Positions 10,655-20,418 of a stretch of DNA of 64,000 nucleotides are shown here, in pieces. A program made the position numbers and the translations under genes. Every line of letters starts with the position of its first letter. Position 1 is the first letter of the stretch. Location of the stretch: positions 62,001 to 126,000 of the forward strand of contig CAKZQC010000002.1 in assembly GCA_937139495.1 (NCBI GenBank). Reading direction: 5' to 3'. The stretch is from an uncultured Saprospiraceae bacterium (GTDB taxonomy: Bacteria; Bacteroidota; Bacteroidia; Chitinophagales; Saprospiraceae). The notes beneath the pieces were generated by a model. The model saw only the letters and a program-made list of their open reading frames with translations, made no database searches and was not told where the DNA came from.

Positions 10655-12763
10655 ATGCTCAACGACTCTATCAGCTACCTCAAAGGTGTCGGTCCTGCAC
10701 GGGCAGACCTGCTCAAAACAGAGTTGGGCATCTTTACGTATCGACAGTTGATACAGCATTACCCTTTTCGGTATGTGGACAAAACTCGTTTTCATCAAAT
10801 TAAGGACATTGTAGATGATAGCGAATATGTACAGCTCAAAGGCATATTGAGACGCTTGGACACCTTCGGTGAAGGACGAAAAAAAAGGTTGGTCGGTCGT
10901 TTTAGAGACAGTACTGGTGTCATCGAACTGGTTTGGTTCAAGGGTATCAATTGGGTGCAAAACATGGCGGTTGGTATGGAATATATTGTATATGGCAAAC
11001 CAAGTATATTCAATGACCGTATCAATATTGTACACCCCGAAATGGACGTGGTTAGTCCTGCCAATACGACCAACGCCATCACGTTTGACCCTGTTTATTC
11101 GACCACCGAAAAAATGTTGGCGCGCAAGCTCGATGCCAAGGGCATGAAGCGTATTATACAAGCATTATTCAAAAAAATACACCCACAGCGACAGCTTATA
11201 CCCGAAACATTGCCACCCTACATACTAGAAGAACAAGACTTGATTGGTCGCTATACTTCGTTGCTGGGTATTCATTTTCCACAAAATAAAGCACAGCTAG
11301 AAGCGGCTAAAAAGCGCATTAAGTTTGAAGAGTTTTTCTTCATGCAGCTGCGTATGCTGCAAACCAAATACAAGAATCAAACAGGTGTACGTAGTTTTAT
11401 TTTTAATCGAATTGGAGATTATTTCAATGGATTTTATTCCAATAATCTGAAATTTGACCTGACAGGAGCTCAAAAGCGAGTCCTCAAAGAAATTCGTGCC
11501 GACATGGCAACAGGTCACCAAATGAATCGCCTACTGCAAGGCGATGTAGGAAGTGGTAAAACAGTGGTCGCTTTTATGTCTATCTTGATAGCCCTCGACA
11601 ATGGTTTTCAGGGGGCTTTGTTAGCTCCTACCGAGATACTAGCACAACAGCATTATGTTGGTCTGCAAGAAATGGCGGAAGGACTGGATATGAACATTGC
11701 GATATTGACGGGAACCGTCAAAGGCAAAAGAAGAAGAGAATTATTAGCTGATTTGGCAGCAGGCAAAATAGATTTATTGGTGGGAACACACGCACTGATA
11801 GAACCGACAGTTATTTTCAAAAATCTAGGGTTGGTGGTTGTCGATGAGCAACACCGTTTTGGAGTGGTGCAGCGTGCCAAAATGTGGCGAAAAAATGATA
11901 CCCACCCACCGCACATTTTGGTCATGACGGCTACGCCTATTCCTCGTACATTGGCGATGTCTGCTTATGGCGACCTGGATGTATCGGTCATTGACGAGAT
12001 GCCACCAGGTAGAAAACCTATCAATACTTTTCATAAATACGAAAGCCAACGCTTGTGGGTTTTCGGCAGAATGGAAGAAGAAATAGCCAAAGGGCATCAA
12101 GTATATGTCGTCTATCCACTTATCGAAGAGTCGGAATATGAAGGGCTTGCCGATGTCAAAGATTTGATGGAAGGCTATGCGAGTATGGAACGTCGTTTCC
12201 CCAAACCACAATTCCAAATATCAGTGGTGCATGGAAGACAAAAACCAGCAGATAAGGAAGCCGAAATGCAGCGTTTTGTACGGGGTGAAACCCAAATAAT
12301 GATGGCGACAACGGTGATAGAAGTAGGGGTCAATGTACCCAATGCGAGTATTATGGTTATCGAAAATGCCGAACGTTTTGGATTGGCACAATTGCACCAA
12401 TTACGTGGGCGAGTCGGTCGGGGAGGAGGCGATGCCTATTGTATCCTGATGACAGGATTTAAGCTGTCGAGCGATGGACGTTTTCGAATGCAAACCATGT
12501 GCGACACGACTGATGGCTTCAAGATTTCGGAAGCAGATCTCAAGCTGCGAGGTCCTGGTAATATCGAAGGGACGCAACAGTCTGGTATCCTCAATTTTAA
12601 GTTAGCAGATATTGTACAAGATGTGGAGTTGCTGCAAGCAGCACGCAACCAAGCCATGCTGACGTTAGAAGAAGATCCGATGCTGCAACAACTCAAAAAT
12701 CAAACTTTGGCTCGACAAATCAAGCAAACCAAACAAACGCACGGCTTCGGTCGTATTAGTTAG
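10655..12763 (+). CDS. recG: ATP-dependent DNA helicase RecG
   Basis: RecG remodels stalled replication forks and branch-migrates Holliday junctions. The 702-aa length is normal. The N-terminal wedge OB fold (about residues 50-160) begins after 'LKGVGPARADLL'. Helicase motifs follow in order: Walker A 'GDVGSGKTVVAF' (about 297), 'DEQHRFG' as motif II (about 398), 'TATPIPRTLA' as motif III, and 'LHQLRGRVGRGG' as motif VI. The C-terminal 'FKISEADLKLRGPGNIEGTQQSG' block, read here in two parts, is a RecG hallmark. The ATG at 10655 fits family N-termini. The stop is 3 bp from the stop of the opposing small gene. Confidence 0.95.
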   Translation: MLNDSISYLKGVGPARADLLKTELGIFTYRQLIQHYPFRYVDKTRFHQIKDIVDDSEYVQLKGILRRLDTFGEGRKKRLVGRFRDSTGVIELVWFKGINWVQNMAVGMEYIVYGKPSIFNDRINIVHPEMDVVSPANTTNAITFDPVYSTTEKMLARKLDAKGMKRIIQALFKKIHPQRQLIPETLPPYILEEQDLIGRYTSLLGIHFPQNKAQLEAAKKRIKFEEFFFMQLRMLQTKYKNQTGVRSFIFNRIGDYFNGFYSNNLKFDLTGAQKRVLKEIRADMATGHQMNRLLQGDVGSGKTVVAFMSILIALDNGFQGALLAPTEILAQQHYVGLQEMAEGLDMNIAILTGTVKGKRRRELLADLAAGKIDLLVGTHALIEPTVIFKNLGLVVVDEQHRFGVVQRAKMWRKNDTHPPHILVMTATPIPRTLAMSAYGDLDVSVIDEMPPGRKPINTFHKYESQRLWVFGRMEEEIAKGHQVYVVYPLIEESEYEGLADVKDLMEGYASMERRFPKPQFQISVVHGRQKPADKEAEMQRFVRGETQIMMATTVIEVGVNVPNASIMVIENAERFGLAQLHQLRGRVGRGGGDAYCILMTGFKLSSDGRFRMQTMCDTTDGFKISEADLKLRGPGNIEGTQQSGILNFKLADIVQDVELLQAARNQAMLTLEEDPMLQQLKNQTLARQIKQTKQTHGFGRIS

Positions 12764-12766
12764 CGA

Positions 12767-13129
12767 TTACCGCAAAAAGCACAAAATAATCACCAAAATA
12801 TTAATCAACAGACCCATGTAATTAAGGTACTTAATATTCGTATGAGGTCTTTGTTTTTGATAATAATTAGCTGCCGCAATACCAATCAAGGCAATCAAAC
12901 CAAGTAGAAATTTGAATTTCAAGCCACTGACTTGCAACTCTACTTCTGCTGCTAGTGCATAGGCTTCTAGCTGTCGGCGTAGCCTAATGATAGCAGGCAG
13001 ACCATAACTAGCAGCTAACAAATTGATGACTAAAGCCACTACTTTTTTGGTAGAAGTATTGCCCTTGGGGGCAGGTGGTTTAGGCTGCTTGGGGCGTTCG
13101 TCTAGTATGTTGTCATCGGCTACTAGCAT
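12767..13129 (-). CDS. Small hypothetical membrane protein
   Basis: About 120 aa from the ATG at 13129 (a GTG at 13135 is immediately upstream). A polar, proline-rich N-terminus (KQPKPPAPKG) is followed by three hydrophobic segments, with a final one at the extreme C-terminus. I do not recognise a family. It follows the 13136-13519 gene so closely (stop and start nearly touch) that the two are surely co-transcribed and may form a membrane complex. It meets recG tail to tail with no room for a terminator. Confidence 0.6.
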   Translation of the reverse strand: MLVADDNILDERPKQPKPPAPKGNTSTKKVVALVINLLAASYGLPAIIRLRRQLEAYALAAEVELQVSGLKFKFLLGLIALIGIAAANYYQKQRPHTNIKYLNYMGLLINILVIILCFLR

Positions 13130-13135
13130 GAGCAC

Positions 13136-13519
13136 TTAGATTAATATAAAAATAGGAATAAAAAATAATAAGACATTAAAAATAATGAACAAAACACTGA
13201 TACTGCCGACCCAACGAATCCGTTTAGATGGACTATTGATAAGAGCATAAGTAGCTAAAAATAAAGCCAACAAAGATAAGACTAGAAATACTAATTTGGA
13301 GGTAGAACCAATGGTCACCATAGAAGGATTCATATCTCCACTTAGTGATTGTTGATCTATCAGTACTTTTATTTTTGCTTGCATAACAATAGTTGTCAGT
13401 AAACTAAAGGTAGCAATAATGATAGACAAAACACCTGCCACGTTTTTGGCAAGAATAGACTTGGAAGTAAGCCTAACCATAGGCTTGTCAAGTGGTAAAT
13501 CGGTATCGTTTGAATTCAT
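13136..13519 (-). CDS. Small hypothetical membrane protein
   Basis: 127 aa with a polar N-terminus and three or four hydrophobic segments (about residues 24-46, 68-88 and 100-127). It looks like the DUF4190-type small membrane proteins of Bacteroidota, but no diagnostic motif is present. It is the first gene of a two-gene unit with 12767-13129. Confidence 0.55.
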   Translation of the reverse strand: MNSNDTDLPLDKPMVRLTSKSILAKNVAGVLSIIIATFSLLTTIVMQAKIKVLIDQQSLSGDMNPSMVTIGSTSKLVFLVLSLLALFLATYALINSPSKRIRWVGSISVLFIIFNVLLFFIPIFILI

Positions 13520-13584
13520 GGGAATAGATTAAGTTTTATTTGGAGGTATTGAAATTACTTTGCAGATTAGACATGCTCTTAAAC

Positions 13585-14271
13585 CTAATAACGTGGGTCA
13601 GCCTTAGGCAAACGCACAAATTTAATACCTTCTTCGTAAGCAAAAATAGTTTGTCGGTTGATATCCAACATTTCATTGTGCAACTCTATGGATTGTGGCG
13701 TAATCATGCCGTCAATATTGATATATTTGACCAAGTCCGTGAAGTTTCGTTTGCAAGCTTTACCAGACTTCATTCTAAACTCGTTGTTACTCACTTTCGT
13801 AATATAAGTATTGCAATCGCCATGCTCAATCAAGTCCGCAGGCTTCAAATTGGCAAGTGGTTCTTTCTTTTTCCAATCGTTGATGTAATTGTCTTTTTTG
13901 GGGATTTCATAGATGAAAACTTCAATCGTTTCAGGGTCTTTACGTTCAAATTTCCATACTTCTTGCGAAAGCATATATTGGGTTTTTCCTTGCTGCATCA
14001 GCGATACATACGCCCAATGTTCGCCTGTACGTTTTGTCCAGAGTGGCACAGAAATTAGCTCTTGTGCCTTGTAGATAGGCGAGGAAGGATTGACGGCTTG
14101 TTGTTCATTCGTAAAATGACCCAAGCACATATTATAGACTTTTTCCAATCGGTTTTCCGTCGCTGCTATTTCATCTACTGTCTTGGTTTTATCCAAGTAA
14201 TTGTAAGAGCTGCAAGCGACAGTTAACAATAAAAAAAAGGCACTCGATAATAATAGTACGTAATGTTTCAT
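13585..14271 (-). CDS. Lipoprotein of the CpcT/CpeT family
   Basis: The ATG at 14271 starts a clean lipoprotein signal (MKHYVLLL...LLTVACSS), so the annotated protein is 228 aa; a TTG 18 bp upstream is less likely. After the lipid-anchored Cys, the protein matches the CpcT/CpeT lyase-type fold: 'MCLGHFTNEQQA', 'ISVPLWTKRTGEHWAYVSL', 'YMLSQEVWKFER' and 'IEVFIYEI'. In cyanobacteria these proteins attach bilins to phycobiliproteins. In non-phototrophs the role is unknown. No photosynthesis gene is in the window, so bilin attachment is not implied. A 16-bp perfect hairpin lies 20 bp upstream of the start. Confidence 0.7.
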   Translation of the reverse strand: MKHYVLLLSSAFFLLLTVACSSYNYLDKTKTVDEIAATENRLEKVYNMCLGHFTNEQQAVNPSSPIYKAQELISVPLWTKRTGEHWAYVSLMQQGKTQYMLSQEVWKFERKDPETIEVFIYEIPKKDNYINDWKKKEPLANLKPADLIEHGDCNTYITKVSNNEFRMKSGKACKRNFTDLVKYINIDGMITPQSIELHNEMLDINRQTIFAYEEGIKFVRLPKADPRY

Positions 14272-14290
14272 AAGTAGGATAGTTAGCATA

Positions 14291-14325
14291 AATGAGGTAG
14301 CCTAATACAATTAGGCTACCTCATT
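14291..14325 (-). promoter_or_regulatory. Perfect 16-bp hairpin between two minus-strand genes
   Basis: Bases 14291-14306 are perfectly complementary to 14310-14325, with a 3-nt loop (ACA). It sits after the PepSY-like gene and just before the CpcT-like start. There is no T run on the minus strand, so it is either a weak terminator, an mRNA end protector or a leader structure. Confidence 0.6.
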
Positions 14326-14386
14326 GTATTTGTTTGATAGTAGCAACGCTCAATTTAATATATTTGTTTAATAGAGGTTGCCGCAA

Positions 14387-14785
14387 CTACAACTGTTCGC
14401 CCTCTACTAGAAACAAACCATCATCTCTAAAGTGTGCTTCTATCTCCTTGCCTGTGCTGGCATTGAGCAGTTGTATTTCATACGAAATATCGCCATTGCT
14501 ATACTGAATAATATCTGCCTCCGATATGCTATGATCTTCGTAGCGTTCGTTGACTGCTGCTACAATATGATCGGGCAAATCTTCAATCTCTAAGCTAATT
14601 TCGGAAAGTAACAAATGTCCAGTTACAGTTATTTCTACTTCGTAATCTACTTCATATTGTTGAAATTCTGCTTCATAAATTTTACCAGGAATTTCCCAGC
14701 TCCATGCTACTTCTTGTAGCGATACATCAGGGTAATATTCTTTGAATACACGTAGTATTTCGGTTGGCACATATAGTTTGCTCAT
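14387..14785 (-). CDS. PepSY-like domain protein (DUF2874 type)
   Basis: 132 aa, acidic, no signal peptide. Two related halves can be seen, each with 'ILRVFKEYYPDVSLQEVAW' or 'IVAAVNERYEDHSISEADI' followed by a 'YEVEI' or 'YEIQL' strand. This is the alternating helix-strand pattern of PepSY-like (DUF2874) proteins. Most Bacteroidota relatives are exported; this one appears cytoplasmic, or its export signal is missing. Binding partner unknown. Confidence 0.65.
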   Translation of the reverse strand: MSKLYVPTEILRVFKEYYPDVSLQEVAWSWEIPGKIYEAEFQQYEVDYEVEITVTGHLLLSEISLEIEDLPDHIVAAVNERYEDHSISEADIIQYSNGDISYEIQLLNASTGKEIEAHFRDDGLFLVEGEQL

Positions 14786-14817
14786 GGTTTAATAAGTTTT
14801 ATTTTTAAACAACTGTT

Positions 14818-16587
14818 TTATCTAAATAATTTTTTGGTAATGACTTGTTGATTTTCCAACTCAAAGGTCAAAAAATAAAGCCCTGTTGACCATTTTTCGA
14901 TGTCTAAAGTATGCAAAGAAGGGAGCTGGTGCAATTGCAAGACTACTTGCCCCAATTCATTGCGGACTATCAATCGTTCAACAGGGTTTTCGCTGGCTAT
15001 GTTCAGCCATTTTTGAGTTGGGTTAGGATATATAGTAACATTGTTAGCTTTCGCCAGTGTTGGAGTGCTAGTTATTACGGTGGTGCAGCTTGTCGCAAAG
15101 AATTGATTATTGATAAATCTATCCTTGGCGGGAATGCTGTTTGCTCCAACCGTATTGGGGGGGGCGATGCCTCCCCACTGATTGGCAGGAACGAAACTCG
15201 GGCGGCTGCTATAAGCATATGTCAAGTCTGGCAAATTACTAGTGCCTGTCGGCTTTATCGTTCCTTTGTCGTTGTTGCCATACAAAAAATGACCAGTACC
15301 TTGAATACTATAATTGGCAAAACTATAAGGAAATCCTGTGTTGGTAATGGCGTTGCCTACTAGCACTTGATTGGGCGAATTGGCAGCACTAAAAAAGATA
15401 CCAAAACCTTCGGCTCTATTTCTAAAAAATGTATTGTTGGGTCCATTAGCTCCATGCGAATTATCAATCACAATATTTCTACAAATGTTCTGCTCAAACA
15501 AATTGGCATAAACATAATTGCCATGCAGCACAAGGTCGCCAGCAGCATCAGCAGGCAAGCCACTTTGTACCCAAAACGGATCAAAAGAATAGTTATAAGC
15601 CGTTACATTGCCATTAGCCCCAGCTTGTAGCAATACCGAATGACGCAAATGCTCAAACACATTGTCTTCAATCAAGCACTCGCTGGTCGCAAACTGCAAC
15701 ACTACGCCATAAGCTCTGCCACCATCGCCGTAATCAAAGGCATGATGAAAGTACGATTGAGCTATCTTGATATTGGCACTTTGTTCTACTTTGACATGAC
15801 TAAAAGTACAGAAATTGGACGCAATGCCCTTAATCCAACAATTGACGGCATATTTGAAATATACATTAGCACTCTGTTGAGGAGCCGTGTCGTCTATTCG
15901 CTGAATGCTCAGGCATTCTATACCTACTTTTTCGGCAGGGTTTATTTTGACCAAATAAGGCTGTTGAGCCGTGTCGTAATCCATGCGCAAAGGCGACTGC
16001 AAAATAATTTCGTTGTTGATTAAATCAATCGCTTTGATTTGTGATATTTGCCCTGTCTGGTAATTTGCCCAGCTGGAAGTGACCAAAGCCGTATCTACTT
16101 GTTTGAGCTGTATCCAATCACCTACTACAAATTTATTGACATCAAATACCATCAAAGTGTCGCTATTCTTTATGGCAGTCGTCAATATATTGGTCGTATC
16201 AGTCGTAATACTTCCTTTCGCCTCTAGGGCATTGCCACTACCACCCAAATCCATCAAAAACAGCGTGCTGTCAGCTCCGGCACCTTTGATAATCGTATTG
16301 TTCGGCAACTCAATCGTACTGTTGAATACAAAATTTCCAGCAGGAAATAGTAAAATATTGCTACCCGAAAGGCTACTCAATACAGCACTCAAAGCCGCAT
16401 CATTGTTGGTGACACTATCACCCACTACACCCATCGTTTGCATATCAATAGTGGTAGCCGAAGCATAACTAAAGGTATCGCGCATTCCTGCCAATGTCCA
16501 ATCAACAGTACGGTTGGCTGGTATCGTCTGAGCGATGCTATATTGCAATAGGCAGAAAAAGAACAAAAAAGTAGAAATAGTTTTCAT
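14818..16587 (-). CDS. Secreted parallel beta-helix protein with T9SS tail
   Basis: 589 aa with a Sec signal peptide (MKTISTFLFFFCLLQYSIAQ). About residues 45-110 carry the pectate-lyase-3 type start ('MGVVGDSVTNNDAALSAVLSSL', shortened in meaning to a D/N-rich first coil), and residues 110-460 form successive right-handed helix coils ('YFHHAFDYGDGGRAYGV', 'HLRHSVLLQAGANGN'). The last 75 residues are a type A T9SS sorting domain ('TIYPNPTQKWLNI ... STGLYFLTFE ... KLFR'). It is likely secreted or surface-bound and may act on or bind polysaccharide; a catalytic triad cannot be assigned. It lies in a minus-strand run without obvious functional partners. Confidence 0.8.
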   Translation of the reverse strand: MKTISTFLFFFCLLQYSIAQTIPANRTVDWTLAGMRDTFSYASATTIDMQTMGVVGDSVTNNDAALSAVLSSLSGSNILLFPAGNFVFNSTIELPNNTIIKGAGADSTLFLMDLGGSGNALEAKGSITTDTTNILTTAIKNSDTLMVFDVNKFVVGDWIQLKQVDTALVTSSWANYQTGQISQIKAIDLINNEIILQSPLRMDYDTAQQPYLVKINPAEKVGIECLSIQRIDDTAPQQSANVYFKYAVNCWIKGIASNFCTFSHVKVEQSANIKIAQSYFHHAFDYGDGGRAYGVVLQFATSECLIEDNVFEHLRHSVLLQAGANGNVTAYNYSFDPFWVQSGLPADAAGDLVLHGNYVYANLFEQNICRNIVIDNSHGANGPNNTFFRNRAEGFGIFFSAANSPNQVLVGNAITNTGFPYSFANYSIQGTGHFLYGNNDKGTIKPTGTSNLPDLTYAYSSRPSFVPANQWGGIAPPNTVGANSIPAKDRFINNQFFATSCTTVITSTPTLAKANNVTIYPNPTQKWLNIASENPVERLIVRNELGQVVLQLHQLPSLHTLDIEKWSTGLYFLTFELENQQVITKKLFR

Positions 16588-16756
16588 AGTTTTTTTTAGT
16601 CGAAAGTCTGAAATCCATTTTTTTTGAGTTATTGTAATAAAAAGAAATCAGTGAAATCAGTGGCTAAAAAAGTCCAAAGTCCAAAGTCTGAAGTGGTTGA
16701 ATTAGGGTGCCGAAAAGTTTAATCGGGAAACTTCGGACTAACTATTTTCGACCTTA

Positions 16757-17743
16757 CTATTTTCTTCTAAAATAATCAACAGTCAATTGCAACCCTTCGT
16801 GGAAATCAAATTGAGGATCGTAGCCCAATAATCGTTGAGCCTTGTCTATGGCAGCTTGCGAATCTCGAATATCGCCCGCACGAGTTGGGCGATGTGTAAT
16901 TTCTTTGTCAGGAACACCCGCAGCTTTCGCAATCCCCTTAGCTAGTTCTAGTACCGTATATCGACCACCACAACCTACATTATAAACTTGATTAACGGCT
17001 TCTTTGTTGGTCGTCAAAAGAGCTTTGATATTGATTTGAATAACATTTTCGATGTATGTAAAGTCGCGCGTTTGTCCTCCGTCGCCATTGATATAGAGTG
17101 GTTTGTTTTCAAAACAAGCTTCCGCAAACAATGGAATAACAGCCGCATAAGCTCCACGAGGACTTTGGCGAGGACCAAATACGTTGAAATAGCGAAATCC
17201 AATCATTTCGAGTTCGTACAATCGACCGAAGTTTTCGGCAAAAAGCTCATTCGAGAGCTTGGTGATTGCATAAGGCGAAAGTGGTTTTCCGATACGGTGC
17301 TCAACTTTCGGCAAGTTGGGCTCGTCGCCATAGACCGAAGAAGAAGAGGCATACACAAAACGCTTAATCCCTGCTTCCTTAGCAGCAAAAACCATGTTGA
17401 CAAATCCATCTACATTGTGGGCAGTCGTATTATAAGGTTCTTGAATAGAACGAGGTACCGAACCCATCGCCGCCTGATGGCAAACCATATCAGCCCCTTG
17501 ACAAACTTGCTTGCAAGTCTCCAGATTGCGAATGTCGCCCTCTACAAATTCGTAGTTGTCATGTGCCAAAAAAGGCGTGACATTTTCTCTGAAACCTGTC
17601 AGGAAATTATCAATAACGCGTACTTTGCCCACGCCATGGTTTAGTAAATAAGCAACAATATTGGAACCAATAAAACCAGCACCGCCAGTTACTAAAATTG
17701 TCAATTTGCTAAGATTCTGCTCGTGGTAAGGTATATCGTACAT
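16757..17743 (-). CDS. NAD-dependent epimerase, UDP-GlcNAc/UDP-glucose 4-epimerase type
   Basis: This extended SDR interconverts UDP-sugars at C4 for polysaccharide synthesis. The Rossmann motif 'VTGGAGFIGSN' starts about 15 residues in. The catalytic tyrosine motif YxxxK reads 'SPYAITK', with the upstream Ser in 'YASSSSVYGD'. The 'PYHEQNLS' N-terminus before the Rossmann fold is the form seen in WbpP/TviC-like enzymes, which favours the ATG at 17743 over the one at 17794. Length from there is 328 aa, normal for the class. No other capsule gene is adjacent. Confidence 0.85.
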   Translation of the reverse strand: MYDIPYHEQNLSKLTILVTGGAGFIGSNIVAYLLNHGVGKVRVIDNFLTGFRENVTPFLAHDNYEFVEGDIRNLETCKQVCQGADMVCHQAAMGSVPRSIQEPYNTTAHNVDGFVNMVFAAKEAGIKRFVYASSSSVYGDEPNLPKVEHRIGKPLSPYAITKLSNELFAENFGRLYELEMIGFRYFNVFGPRQSPRGAYAAVIPLFAEACFENKPLYINGDGGQTRDFTYIENVIQINIKALLTTNKEAVNQVYNVGCGGRYTVLELAKGIAKAAGVPDKEITHRPTRAGDIRDSQAAIDKAQRLLGYDPQFDFHEGLQLTVDYFRRK

Positions 17744-17864
17744 GTCGTAAATCAAAAGTTGGCTGTGTGGAAGCATAGCAATAGCACTACGCATAAGCTA
17801 CAAAAATACTAAAATTTAGAGTAGATTTTCAGTAGGACGGATTAAGATTGAATCGGAAGATTGG

Positions 17865-19181
17865 TTATTTCATTTTTTCGGCTTCCTTGCAGACCAAGTT
17901 GCGGTAGGTTTCTTTGTGTACATAATAAGACATACGAGCCAGTTTGAGATATTTGTAGCCACCACTCAAGTCTGGGTTTCCGTTTGCTTTTTTCTGTTTG
18001 AAACGTTTGGCAGCAGCTGTTTTCTGTGCTGTTCCCTTGATGAAACGAGCCATTAGGCGAGCTTGTTCGTAGCGTCCTTCCCAACCCAGTCCAGTCGCTT
18101 CGACCATACCTAGCACGAACAAATTATCATCTTGTGGGTGAAAAATATTGAGGTATAATTCAGGCGATAAGTCTTGCCAGTTGAGGTACTTTTTGTCAAT
18201 AAATGGGAAGTGTAGTTTGTAGCCTGTAGCCAATACAATCAAGTCATATTCTTGTTTGGTGCCATCTTTGAAATGTACCGTATTGCCTTCCATCTGGTCA
18301 ATATCATGCTGTACTTTGACATCTCCTTGTCCAATATGATGCAAGATTAACGTATTGACGACGGGGTGCGATTCATAGATTTTGTAAGCAGGGTCAGGAA
18401 AACCAAAGTCAACAGGATTTCCAGTAAACCAACGCAACAACTTGGTGTCAATTAACTGCTTGATGGGGCGAGGCAATTTGATTTTGCCACCTACGGTGTC
18501 CGAAGGTTTACCAAAGATATATTTGGGAACAAAATAATACCCTCTACGCACACTAATATCTACCTTTTTGGCGTGGTGTACAGCATCTACTACTATATCA
18601 CAACCACTATTGCCAGCACCAATGACCAACACTCTTTTGTTATGAAAGATGCTCGCTTTTTTGTACTCAGAAGAGTGCATGATTTCCCCCGAAAAATTGC
18701 CAGCAAAAGAAGGGCGATTTGGCTCAGAGAGTGTTCCATTGGCAATAATAACACCTTTGTAAATTAGCGTTTGTGGCGTTTCGCCTTTGGTCTGAATCGT
18801 GACTTTCCATTGTTGTCCTGCTTTCTCTACGGTCAGTACTTTTGTATTGAAATAATAATGTGGGTACAATCCAAAATGTTTGGCATAATCAACAAAATAA
18901 CGACGCATCAAGGCTTGCCCTGGATAATCAGGAGTACCTTCTGGCATCGGAAAATCTTTGAACTCAGTGGTTGTTCTGGAAGAAATCAAGTGAGCCGACT
19001 CATAAATCGTACTTTGTGGATTGTCAATATTCCAAAGTCCTCCAAAATCGACACCCAGTTCGAATCCATCAAAGTCTATTCCTGCTTCTTTGAGTGCTTT
19101 GGCACCCGACATACCTGCTGGACCTGCTCCAATAATACAATATTTATTTTCGGTCTGACTAGGTTTTTTTGATTCTTCCAT
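17865..19181 (-). CDS. Flavin-containing monooxygenase family protein
   Basis: 438 aa from the ATG at 19181; a longer ATG at 19274 would add a hydrophobic lead of 31 residues not typical of the family. The FAD motif 'IIGAGPAGMSGAKAL' is at the N-terminus and the NADP motif 'VIGAGNSGCDIV' lies about residue 175. The FMO fingerprint is loosely kept around 'FSGEIMHSSEYK'. 'VLATGYKLHFPF' matches the C-terminal ATG motif. Such enzymes oxygenate N or S atoms of small molecules; the substrate is unknown. No operon partner. Confidence 0.85.
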   Translation of the reverse strand: MEESKKPSQTENKYCIIGAGPAGMSGAKALKEAGIDFDGFELGVDFGGLWNIDNPQSTIYESAHLISSRTTTEFKDFPMPEGTPDYPGQALMRRYFVDYAKHFGLYPHYYFNTKVLTVEKAGQQWKVTIQTKGETPQTLIYKGVIIANGTLSEPNRPSFAGNFSGEIMHSSEYKKASIFHNKRVLVIGAGNSGCDIVVDAVHHAKKVDISVRRGYYFVPKYIFGKPSDTVGGKIKLPRPIKQLIDTKLLRWFTGNPVDFGFPDPAYKIYESHPVVNTLILHHIGQGDVKVQHDIDQMEGNTVHFKDGTKQEYDLIVLATGYKLHFPFIDKKYLNWQDLSPELYLNIFHPQDDNLFVLGMVEATGLGWEGRYEQARLMARFIKGTAQKTAAAKRFKQKKANGNPDLSGGYKYLKLARMSYYVHKETYRNLVCKEAEKMK

Positions 19182-19456
19182 GGACTCTGTTGTTAGTATG
19201 TGATAATAATAATAAGGAACAATATACAAAAGAACTAGCTTGTTAAGAAACGGAAGTTGTTTAAGATGAGACATTATAATGAATATCTTAAAATTAAGGT
19301 TAATTTAGTAAGGAATAGCTGAGCTATTGCTAGAAGTATAACTTCTAGTATCTAACAACAAAGTGGTCTTACTAAGAGCAACGTTAACTTTTATTCTTTT
19401 CCCAAAAATGACGCTAGCTAAAAAGTGTACGGCTTGGATTCAATAAATCAAAACAC

Positions 19457-20263
19457 ATGAAACGTAATTTTTATCAAAAAACAATTGTCATAACAGGAGC
19501 TTCTGGCAATTTGGGCAAAGCAATCTGTAGAAGTTTTGCTGCCGAAGGAGCTACTATTGTAGCATTGGATTACAATCCAGATACACTCCAGAAGATGCAA
19601 ACAGAACTAGCCCAAGAGCAAATTGAAGTGCTACCAATCGTGTGCGATATTACGAATAAAGACGCTTGTTATGCTGCCGCCAAATCCATTCTGTCTCAAA
19701 CAGGACGTATAGATGGATTGGTCAATAATGCAGGAATTACACATATAGAGCGATACACAGCGATGGACAAAAGCAAGGATATTACTCGTAGAGTAATGGA
19801 AGTTAATTTTTTTGGTGCGGTCAACTGTACGGAAGCGATGCTAACCGAAATAGTCGCTCATCAAGGTTTTTTTGTCAATATATCAAGCGTGGCGGGGTTT
19901 GCTCCATTGCTTGGGCGTACGGCTTATGCGGCTAGCAAGCACGCTTTGCATGGATTTTTTGAGTCGCTGGGGGCAGAGCTGCAAGCGGACGGCGTAGGGT
20001 GTCTGATGGTTTGCCCTTCTTTTATTGCTGCTCCCGAGCAGCACCAAGCTAGCAAGGAAAACAACTCTATTTATCAAAACAAAAAGACAATAGGTGCCAC
20101 TGTTTCGGCTACTAATATTGCTACAGAAATAAAAAAGGCACTGGTGCAAAATAGAAAAATATTAGTGATGGGAAAGACGGGGCGGCTATCTTATTGGGCA
20201 AGAAGAATAGTACCGAATTTTTACGAAAAAAGAATGATTGCACAACTCAAAAATGATATTTGA
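19457..20263 (+). CDS. SDR family oxidoreductase
   Basis: 268 aa classical short-chain dehydrogenase. The cofactor motif 'TGASGNLGKA' (about residues 14-23) and a following 'ALDYNPDT' suggest NAD(H) preference because of the acidic residue after strand 2. 'NNAG' is present, and the catalytic Ser ('NISSVAGF') and Tyr-Lys ('YAASK') are intact. The last 40 residues ('SYWARRIVPNFYEKRMIAQL') form a basic amphipathic tail as in membrane-associated SDRs acting on lipids. Start ATG at 19457. Both neighbours are separated by intergenic gaps. Confidence 0.85.
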   Translation: MKRNFYQKTIVITGASGNLGKAICRSFAAEGATIVALDYNPDTLQKMQTELAQEQIEVLPIVCDITNKDACYAAAKSILSQTGRIDGLVNNAGITHIERYTAMDKSKDITRRVMEVNFFGAVNCTEAMLTEIVAHQGFFVNISSVAGFAPLLGRTAYAASKHALHGFFESLGAELQADGVGCLMVCPSFIAAPEQHQASKENNSIYQNKKTIGATVSATNIATEIKKALVQNRKILVMGKTGRLSYWARRIVPNFYEKRMIAQLKNDI

Positions 20264-20418
20264 TAGTGAAAGTTTTTCCAAAATTAGCTGTATCAACATC
20301 TAAAAAACGCTTGTAGCCCGCAACCTCCTAAGTTATAACATTTGTATAACAGAGATAAAAGTATATTTCGGTATATTGCTTTTTTTTATGATAGCTTTAC
20401 TATTAAAATTAAGAGTTG

